From: Bradyrhizobium ontarionense | GTDB taxonomy: Bacteria > Pseudomonadota > Alphaproteobacteria > Rhizobiales > Xanthobacteraceae | NCBI RefSeq assembly: GCF_021088345.1 | Contig: NZ_CP088156.1 | Span: 6,811,001-6,875,000 of the forward strand | Direction of reading: 5' to 3' | DNA length: 64,000 nt | Shown here: piece after piece, positions 57,868 through 64,000 of the stretch | Numbering within the stretch: the stretch's first letter is position 1 | Layout of the letters: the number at the start of each line of letters is the position of its first letter | Position numbers and translations under genes: made by a program | Notes under the pieces: model-generated | Database searches by the model: none | Told to the model about the DNA's origin: nothing | The model's input: only the letters and a program-made list of their open reading frames with translations

Positions 57868-59138
57868 ACGGCTGTCCGGTTTAGTTTTTAGCATATACTT
57901 AGGCTCAACTGGCGGTCATCTTGCCTGGCTGGCGGGGGCCGATCGAGTAGTCGATCGATCCGCTTGCGATGCATGAGGTTTTGCGTGATCAGACCTGTAA
58001 ACGTCTGCAGGCTCTTGACGCTGTTTTGCAGCTTATGGGTCGCGCGCAGCAACAGATGAGCGATCAGCGCCACGGCGATCTGGATGCGAATGGCGTTCTC
58101 GGAGGTTCCGAGAAAGTGGCGGATCTTCAGCGTATGTTTGACCCAGCGAAAGAACAGCTCGATCTGCCAACGGCGCTTATAGAGATCGGCGATTTCATCG
58201 GCCGATGCATCGAGATCATTGGTGACGATGCGCAGGATTTTTCCGGTTTCCGTAGAGATCCTGATCTCTCTGACAGGATCCTGGAACGGGTTCTTTCGGG
58301 ACGCTGCGAGCCTCGCAGGCAGGAGGCCGACACGGTCAGACAGGACGGAAGAGTCTTTCGGGATCTTGTTCTCGGTCACATTTCTGAGCTTGGTATTGGC
58401 TTTGAGACGGGTAACGAGACGACACCCTTGCTTGTTGAGCTCGGCCCACCAGCCGTAATCATAGTAACCAAGATCGAAGACGTAGGTGGCGCCTAGGCGG
58501 ATCGGAAGAGACTTCGCCATGGTGATGTCGTTGACGTTTCCCGCGGTCAACTCAGCCGAGGTTGGATTCTCGGTATCTGGATTATAGACGATGTGCAGCT
58601 TGAAGCAGTTGATGCCGCGGCTGAACTTGGCCCAGTCGGCACTGAGCGAGTTCAGGGAAAATCTGGTCGAATCGATCAGATAGACCGCATCCGCGACTTC
58701 ACCTGCCAGCTTCCGTTCACAGCTTTTCATCATCTCGGCCAGAAGCCCGGTGAAGACCTCATAGGGCCGCCGAGCATTGGCATCAGCCAGCGTGGAACGC
58801 GAAACCTCCTTTGCGCCAACGTGATAGAGCCGCGCTGCGTGGCTCTCGAAGGACGCTTCAATGGCACGCAGGCTCTCCGCGCGAGCCAGTTGGCCATAAA
58901 GCAGAGCGAGAAACTGGTTCTGGGTACTGAGCCGGCGCACGCGCTTGTTCGCCCGATGTGTTTCCACAAGCCGGTCGAAATCCCTCCACGGAACAAGCTT
59001 CTGCAGCGCGTGAAATACAGTATTGTGGTGGCGCATGGCGGGACCTTCCTGGCGTGTCTCGAACATTTGGCGATGCTCAAGACCGCAGAAGAATCCACGC
59101 CATGCGCCTTGTCCACTCATTCTAAACCGGACAGCCGT
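57868..59138 (-). mobile_element. IS4-family insertion sequence, complete (1271 bp)
   Basis: Perfect terminal inverted repeats ACGGCTGTCCGGTTTAG / CTAAACCGGACAGCCGT, and an 11-bp direct repeat GGGTCAAGCCC on both sides (57857-57867 and 59139-59149). Duplications of this length are usual for IS4-group elements. The ends are undecayed and the transposase is intact. Confidence 0.93.
57888..59036 (-). CDS. IS4-family transposase
   Basis: A 382-aa protein: N-terminal DUF4372-type domain (MRHHNTVFHALQKLVPWRDF) and a DDE domain with Asp in YLIDSTRFSL, Asp in YVFDLGYYDYGWW, and the YREK-type block YKRRWQIELFFRWVKHTLKI near residue 310. AGGAAGG precedes the ATG at 59034-59036; an upstream extension of 28 residues reaches the IS end and is unlikely. 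Intact. Confidence 0.95.
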   Translation of the reverse strand: MRHHNTVFHALQKLVPWRDFDRLVETHRANKRVRRLSTQNQFLALLYGQLARAESLRAIEASFESHAARLYHVGAKEVSRSTLADANARRPYEVFTGLLAEMMKSCERKLAGEVADAVYLIDSTRFSLNSLSADWAKFSRGINCFKLHIVYNPDTENPTSAELTAGNVNDITMAKSLPIRLGATYVFDLGYYDYGWWAELNKQGCRLVTRLKANTKLRNVTENKIPKDSSVLSDRVGLLPARLAASRKNPFQDPVREIRISTETGKILRIVTNDLDASADEIADLYKRRWQIELFFRWVKHTLKIRHFLGTSENAIRIQIAVALIAHLLLRATHKLQNSVKSLQTFTGLITQNLMHRKRIDRLLDRPPPARQDDRQLSLSIC

Positions 59139-59318
59139 GGGTCAAGCCCGGGCATGACGGAGTAACTAATTGGCACGTGCTCTCGCTGCGATTGCCCGAT
59201 CTCGTCGATGCGATCGCCCTGCCCTCGCGGGGAGGGGAGCACCCCGCGATCGCGGCGAGAGGTCGTGGCCGACTGCCATCGAGGCCCCGAGGCTATGACC
59301 AGACATAGCCTCCCGCCC

Positions 59319-62126
59319 TCACAGCGTCTTCAGATACTCGATGAGATCGAGACGCTCGTCATCGGAGAAGGCGCCGCCGATGATGCCGTTCGGATAGTCC
59401 TTGTTGGGCTTCGCGGGGCCCTCGAAGGAATGGCCGAGCACGCTGTTGCCCTTGATCGGCTTGCCGCTGGAATCCTTGGTCATGAACAGCGTCTGTCCGA
59501 CCTTGCAGGCGGTCTCGCCGCCTTTGGGCACGGCGAAGCCGACCTGCTTCGGATCATAGTCGCGGGCGCCCTGGCAGAACGAGGTCGGCCGCTCGGCCGC
59601 CGGCGTCAGCATCCAGTACAGCGACGGCACAGATCCGTTGTGGAGATAGGGCGCGGTGGACCAGACGCCGTTGAGCGGGCGCGCGCGATAGCTCTTGCCG
59701 GCCGGGTTGGGACAGTTCGGGCGGTCGCCCCACAGCGCGGCGCGCTCGGCCTCGGAGAGCTTACGGTCCTCCATCCATTTGTCGCTCGCGCGCTGCACCA
59801 CGGCCATCAGCGCCAGCGCATAGGGCATGTCGGTGGTCGAGCCCTGCGGCAGGTTGCAGCCCTTCAGGTCCTTGGCCGGATCGACCTCGAGGAAGCCGGG
59901 CAGCTTGACCTTGCGGGTGGCGAGAATGCTGGCCTGTCCGGGATCGGTCTGCATCGCCTCGACCGGCTTCTGCACCAGGTCGAGGATCGGGCCCTTGGCG
60001 TTCCAGCCCTTGCTGTCCCAATCGTCGGCCGGCTTGATCTTCCAGAAGCTCTTGTCCGGATAGGTCTTGTCGAACACGGGATCCGCGACGGGTCCGAGAT
60101 GGCACTCGACGCAGATCGTGGCGTAGAGCTTGCGGCCGCGCTCGACGCGCGCAGGCTCGATCTTCCAGGCGTCGTCGCCGGCGAACAGCTTCTCCGGCCA
60201 TTTCGGCGAGGTCAGCCCGCCGAACGCCGGCGTCGTGGTCGCGAACGGATCGGGGCCGCGAAGCATGTCCTCGATGTGGATCAGGTTCTCGATCGCCATC
60301 GACGAGCGCCACAGCCGGCCGCTGGCCGGCTCGGGCGAGAGGTTGATCTGAGCGAATACGCCGAGCGCCTCGCCGGCATTGCGGATCAGCGGCTGCGCGA
60401 TCGAGCCGTCATACTGCGCCCAGGAGAACCACGGCACGGTCCAGATCGGCGGATAGGACACCGGCGCGTCGATGGCCTCCTGGTTGCCGAGCATGTTCGG
60501 CAGGCCGCTCACGGCCATGTCGAGATAGAAGACCTGGTTGCCGATGCGGTTCAGCGCGTCGAGCCGGCCGAAGCCTTCCATCGTCTCGGTCTGGCCCTTG
60601 GCCTCGATCGCGGTCTGGTAGTTCTTGGCCTGCATGGTGAGCGCGAAGTCGGTCGCGGCCTTCAGGCCCTTCTTCAGGGTCGCGCGATCGGCGTCGGACG
60701 CATTCGGCCCGAGCACGCGCTCGGCGAAGCGCGAGAAGCGGCCGGGCACGTATTGCGTGAAGATCATCGCAAAGCCCATGGCTTCTTCGAGCTTGCGCAG
60801 GTCGGCCATGCCGGGGCCACCGTCGAAGCGCACGCTCACGCCCTTGTAGTGGATGCTGCCGGCGTGACAGGCCGCGCAGGTCAGCCCGATCTTGTCGGGC
60901 TCGGCGGCGCCGCTGGCCGGATTGGTGACGTTGGTGAGCCGGGCGAAGCCGACCGGCAGACCGCCCTCGTTGCCGGCTGGAGCAGGCTTCAGGCCCGCGG
61001 GCAGCGGCGCAGCCGGCTCGGTCTTCGCCGTCGACGTGGCCGCGTAGCCAAACGGCCTGAGCGCGCTCGGGTCGCCATCGACACTCTTCGGGCTCGGAAT
61101 GAAGCCGAAGCGTTCGAGATAGGCGCTGTCGGAGATCCGGCCCGGCGTGCCGAACGGAGACAGATAAGGCTGCTCCATCGCCATGAACCAGCTGTAGGGA
61201 ATCGGGAAGGTGGCGGTGCCCTGCGTCACGTGGTGGAACCAGTGCCGGTCCTGCGTGGTCCAGCCCTGGTCGAGCCAATAGGCCGCCGTGGTTGGCTCGG
61301 TGGTCGGGAGTGCCGGCGGAATGAACGCTGCGACCTTCTTGGGCAGGATCGCGCTCAGCTTGTCGCCGACCGCATCGGGGGCGGCCATCCATGTCAGGAA
61401 CAGAGCGATCGCGGCCAGGACCGCCGTGCCGATCAGCGCCTTGCCGATGCGCCAGACGATGTTGGCTGGCTTCGGTTTCGCCATCAGCCGCGCCTCGATG
61501 CGCTGCGGGAGGCGGCGGTCGACGAACAGGGTGCGGACCTCGGCGACGCTGAGGTAGCGGTTGTCGCCGTCGCCCTTGCCGAGGATGCTCAGCAGCACCG
61601 GCCACTCGCCCTGCATGAGCAAGGGATAGTACCAGTGCGCCGCGTCGCCATCGCGCTTGAGATTGGCCTTCATGAATGTCTGGATCTGCGCCGCGTTGAG
61701 GCCGCGCTCGGTGCCCCCAGCGGGATCCGGATAGTCGCTGCCGAAGCCGGCCAGACGATCGATCTCCTCGGGATGGACTTTTGCCCCGGCATCGAGGATG
61801 CGCGAGCCGCCGCCATGCTTGTCGAGCGGACCGTTGCGGAGCTCGTCGAGATCGGCGCCCGACCACAGGCTCTTCAGCAGGCGCAGTGGCGACAGGCCGT
61901 TGGCGATCAGGGCGACGCCGAAGGTCTTGATGCCGACGACGCGTCTCTTGAAGCCCGTCTCGCCACTCGCCGCCTCGATGGTGTGCGCCATCGTCTTCAG
62001 CGGGACGGTGTGACCATCGACGAAGCCGCCGGCCACCAGTGCGCGCAGGAAAGGACAGGGATTGTTGGACGAGACGGGGAGCTGCCCCGGCAGGGCGTCA
62101 CGGACGCGGGCGCTGTCTTCTTGCAT
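59319..62126 (-). CDS. Large membrane-anchored di-heme cytochrome c with N-terminal cytosolic domain (RoxA/CcpA-like C-terminal half)
   Basis: A 935-aa protein. Residues 1-220 form a soluble, cytosolic domain of unknown type (FLRALVAGGFVDGHTVP, GFKRRVVGIKTFGVALI, LSVAEVRTLFVDRRLPQRI). One membrane helix (about 224-247) follows, then a ~680-residue periplasmic half with two c-heme motifs, CAACH (417-421) and CVECH (672-676), and the TRPLNGVWSTAPYLHNG-like motif RPLNGVWSTAPYLHNGSVP of the di-heme peroxidase/RoxA superfamily. It may be an oxidase, peroxidase or oxygenase. Monocistronic, next to a cyclase/TPR gene. Confidence 0.8.
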   Translation of the reverse strand: MQEDSARVRDALPGQLPVSSNNPCPFLRALVAGGFVDGHTVPLKTMAHTIEAASGETGFKRRVVGIKTFGVALIANGLSPLRLLKSLWSGADLDELRNGPLDKHGGGSRILDAGAKVHPEEIDRLAGFGSDYPDPAGGTERGLNAAQIQTFMKANLKRDGDAAHWYYPLLMQGEWPVLLSILGKGDGDNRYLSVAEVRTLFVDRRLPQRIEARLMAKPKPANIVWRIGKALIGTAVLAAIALFLTWMAAPDAVGDKLSAILPKKVAAFIPPALPTTEPTTAAYWLDQGWTTQDRHWFHHVTQGTATFPIPYSWFMAMEQPYLSPFGTPGRISDSAYLERFGFIPSPKSVDGDPSALRPFGYAATSTAKTEPAAPLPAGLKPAPAGNEGGLPVGFARLTNVTNPASGAAEPDKIGLTCAACHAGSIHYKGVSVRFDGGPGMADLRKLEEAMGFAMIFTQYVPGRFSRFAERVLGPNASDADRATLKKGLKAATDFALTMQAKNYQTAIEAKGQTETMEGFGRLDALNRIGNQVFYLDMAVSGLPNMLGNQEAIDAPVSYPPIWTVPWFSWAQYDGSIAQPLIRNAGEALGVFAQINLSPEPASGRLWRSSMAIENLIHIEDMLRGPDPFATTTPAFGGLTSPKWPEKLFAGDDAWKIEPARVERGRKLYATICVECHLGPVADPVFDKTYPDKSFWKIKPADDWDSKGWNAKGPILDLVQKPVEAMQTDPGQASILATRKVKLPGFLEVDPAKDLKGCNLPQGSTTDMPYALALMAVVQRASDKWMEDRKLSEAERAALWGDRPNCPNPAGKSYRARPLNGVWSTAPYLHNGSVPSLYWMLTPAAERPTSFCQGARDYDPKQVGFAVPKGGETACKVGQTLFMTKDSSGKPIKGNSVLGHSFEGPAKPNKDYPNGIIGGAFSDDERLDLIEYLKTL

Positions 62127-62299
62127 CGAACGACATCCTTGGAAAGCACCTGAGTGATGAAAACCGGATCACGCAAACAAAGACATCTGGCGCCGGAATG
62201 CGCCGAAGAGCGGGACGAGTCCACGCCGTCTGAAAGTTACAATGCAATTATGAATGATGGAGTAACCCGGCGCACTGTCAACCTCAAGTCGAGATTGCG

Positions 62300-64000
62300 C
62301 TATTCGCCGGCGTATTTGGCCTTGGTATCCACCAAGGTCAGCTTGGTCAGCGGCATGCCGGCCTTGGCGAGGCCGTCGCGATAATGCGAGACGTCGACCG
62401 GATTTCGCCAGCGGATGTTGCTCAGGAGGCGCTCGACCGTCATCCATGGATAGAGGCGGAGCAGAATGGCGACGGCCTCACCCGCCTCGCTCGAGCGGCC
62501 GAGCTGGGCCAGCGCCGCAGCGCGGATCGCGAGGCACTGCAGATGGTTCGGGTTCTGGTAGTGCGACTCCCGCGCCCAGGACAGCGATGCATCGTATTGG
62601 CCGAGCATGTAATGACTGAACGCGCTCAGCACCGACCATTGATAGCGTGGATCGCTGTTGCCGCGCTGCGCGGCAATCGAGAACAGCTCGATCGCCTGGC
62701 GGTGCTCACCGCCGACGAGATGGCACACGCCGAGCACGCCGCGCGCGCCCATGTCGTAGGGATTGAGCTGGAGCGACTTGCGCGCCGCCTCCATGCCCGC
62801 CTCGACCCGCCCCTGCATGGCATGGACATAGGCCAGCAGCGAATAGGAGAACGAGGAACGGGAATCCAGCCGCACGCTCGCCTCGGCAAGCGTCATCGCC
62901 TCGTCCCACAGCTCCCGCGAGTTCCTGATCCAGCCGAAATGGATACCCTGCAGCAGGATCGTGCCGAGATAGGTGTGGGCGATCGCAAGCCCGGGGTCGA
63001 TGGCGATCGCCTCGCGGAACAGCGCGATCGAGCTTTCGTAGTCGGCCTTGGTCGGTTGATAGTAGTGCGACAGCCCGCGCAGGAAACGGTCCCACGCCGT
63101 CAGGTCGGCGGTCGCCGACCGGATCGGCACCGAGGCCACGGCGCGATAGATCTCCGGGACCAGCGCGGTGCACAGATTGGCCGTGATGTCGTCCTGCACC
63201 GCGAACAGGTCGCCGATGTCGCGGTCGTAGCGGCCAGCCCACAGCTGCTCGCCGTTTTCGGGCGCGACCAGTTCAGCCGTCACCCTGATCTTGGTCCCGG
63301 AGCGCCGCACCGAGCCTTGGATCAAGTAGGTCGCGTCGATTTCGCGCGCGATGAGGCGGGCGCTCATCCCGGCATTCTTGAAGGCGAAGGTCGAGTTGCG
63401 GCTGAGCACGCGGAAGAAGGATTGCAGCGACAGCGCATGGATCAGGTCTTCGGCCAATCCGTCGGAGAAATATTCGTCGTTGTCGCCGCTGAGATTGGCG
63501 AAAGGCAGGACGCCCACGATCGCCGTCCGGTACTGCGCAGGCAGGCCCGACGCGGGCGCCGGCTCACGGCTCTTGTCCGGCGTGCTGGGATCCCAGGTCC
63601 AGACATTGATCGTGTCCTCGATGTTCTTGAAGCGGAACGGGCCGCGATCGAGGAAGGTGACCGTCAGGTGTTTGCTCGCTTCCTGATGGGCCTTATGGGA
63701 AAGTGCAACTCCACCGGGAGGCGCTGCGGCTTCAAGCCGCACCGCGGTGTTCACGCCATCGCCGAACACCTCGTCCTCGTCGAAGATGACGTCGCCCATG
63801 TTCACGCCGAGACGGAACTGCATCACGCGGTCGGCCGGCAGGTGAGCGTTGCGTTCGGCCATCAGCCTCTGCATCTCGACCGCGGCTTCGATCGCGCCGA
63901 CGACGCTCGGGAACTCCAGCAGAAACCCGTCGCCGGTGTATTTCACGATCCGGCCGCCGTGGTTGAGGATGATTGGATGGATGGCGCCGCGATGGGCCTT
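62300..64000 (-). CDS. Class III adenylate/guanylate cyclase-TolB-TPR protein, 5' partial
   Basis: The frame is open to the right window edge, so the N-terminus is missing. Visible parts, from the N-terminus: the end of a class III cyclase domain (KYTGDGFLLEF, FRLGVNMGDVIFDEDEVFGDGVNTAVRLE), a TolB_N-like segment (IVGVLPFANLSGDNDEYFSDGLAEDLIHAL, then YLIQGSVRRSGTKIRVTAELV), and a C-terminal array of TPR-like helices (e.g. SIALFREAIAIDPGLAIAHTYLGTILL). This three-part layout is common in Bradyrhizobium, which encodes many such cyclases. Cyclase activity depends on the missing half. Confidence 0.88.
   Translation of the reverse strand, partial: KAHRGAIHPIILNHGGRIVKYTGDGFLLEFPSVVGAIEAAVEMQRLMAERNAHLPADRVMQFRLGVNMGDVIFDEDEVFGDGVNTAVRLEAAAPPGGVALSHKAHQEASKHLTVTFLDRGPFRFKNIEDTINVWTWDPSTPDKSREPAPASGLPAQYRTAIVGVLPFANLSGDNDEYFSDGLAEDLIHALSLQSFFRVLSRNSTFAFKNAGMSARLIAREIDATYLIQGSVRRSGTKIRVTAELVAPENGEQLWAGRYDRDIGDLFAVQDDITANLCTALVPEIYRAVASVPIRSATADLTAWDRFLRGLSHYYQPTKADYESSIALFREAIAIDPGLAIAHTYLGTILLQGIHFGWIRNSRELWDEAMTLAEASVRLDSRSSFSYSLLAYVHAMQGRVEAGMEAARKSLQLNPYDMGARGVLGVCHLVGGEHRQAIELFSIAAQRGNSDPRYQWSVLSAFSHYMLGQYDASLSWARESHYQNPNHLQCLAIRAAALAQLGRSSEAGEAVAILLRLYPWMTVERLLSNIRWRNPVDVSHYRDGLAKAGMPLTKLTLVDTKAKYAGE

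Overview
This is a GC-rich chromosomal window from an alphaproteobacterium, most likely Bradyrhizobium or a close relative. The evidence is the gene set (squalene-hopene cyclase, homospermidine synthase, RMD1/DUF155, DUF3095, DUF2147, a Nia-type P1B-5 ATPase, an Hsp20 gene preceded by a ROSE-like RNA thermometer) and the very dense intergenic palindromic repeats. No rRNA, tRNA, CRISPR array or prophage was seen. Both outermost genes run off the window.

Layout. 0-9 kb: Fe/Ni-type P-type ATPase with a hemerythrin tail, MgtC-like protein, RMD1-like and DUF3095 proteins, Fe/Mn superoxide dismutase with a clear terminator, and the fluoride channel CrcB. 9.3-14.2 kb: a zinc block with a Zur-type palindrome, a His-rich mini membrane protein, ZnuC/ZnuB/ZnuA, a CobW GTPase and a WD40 protein, nearly all with overlapping start/stop codons. 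15-19.7 kb: a polyamine block on the minus strand (ornithine decarboxylase, GNAT, a 53-aa membrane protein, RidA, homospermidine synthase) with an unusually long structured leader. 20-24 kb: M3 peptidase plus a ZevAB/RcnA-like metal transporter. 26-35 kb: squalene-hopene cyclase, ferrochelatase, SPFH/NfeD pair, outer-membrane barrel, KpsF/KdsD isomerase. 35-38 kb: an HxlR regulator divergent from a carboxymuconolactone-decarboxylase-type gene, then two tandem arylamine N-acetyltransferases. 38.5-39.8 kb: an IS481 element. 40-46.5 kb: glutamate synthase gltB-gltD. 47-57 kb: mixed envelope, stress, hydrolase and transporter genes. 57.9-59.1 kb: an IS4-family element. 59.3-64 kb: a large membrane-anchored di-heme cytochrome and a class III cyclase/TolB/TPR protein.

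The points most worth a second look are: a possible structured RNA with a 32-codon ORF at 37.9-38.16 kb; the unexplained cytosolic half of the di-heme protein; a roughly 460-bp dispersed repeat present twice; both insertion sequences having landed inside palindromic intergenic repeats, with clean target duplications; the His-rich/CobW/WD40 additions to the zinc operon; and several small genes (16960-17121, 54502-54648).
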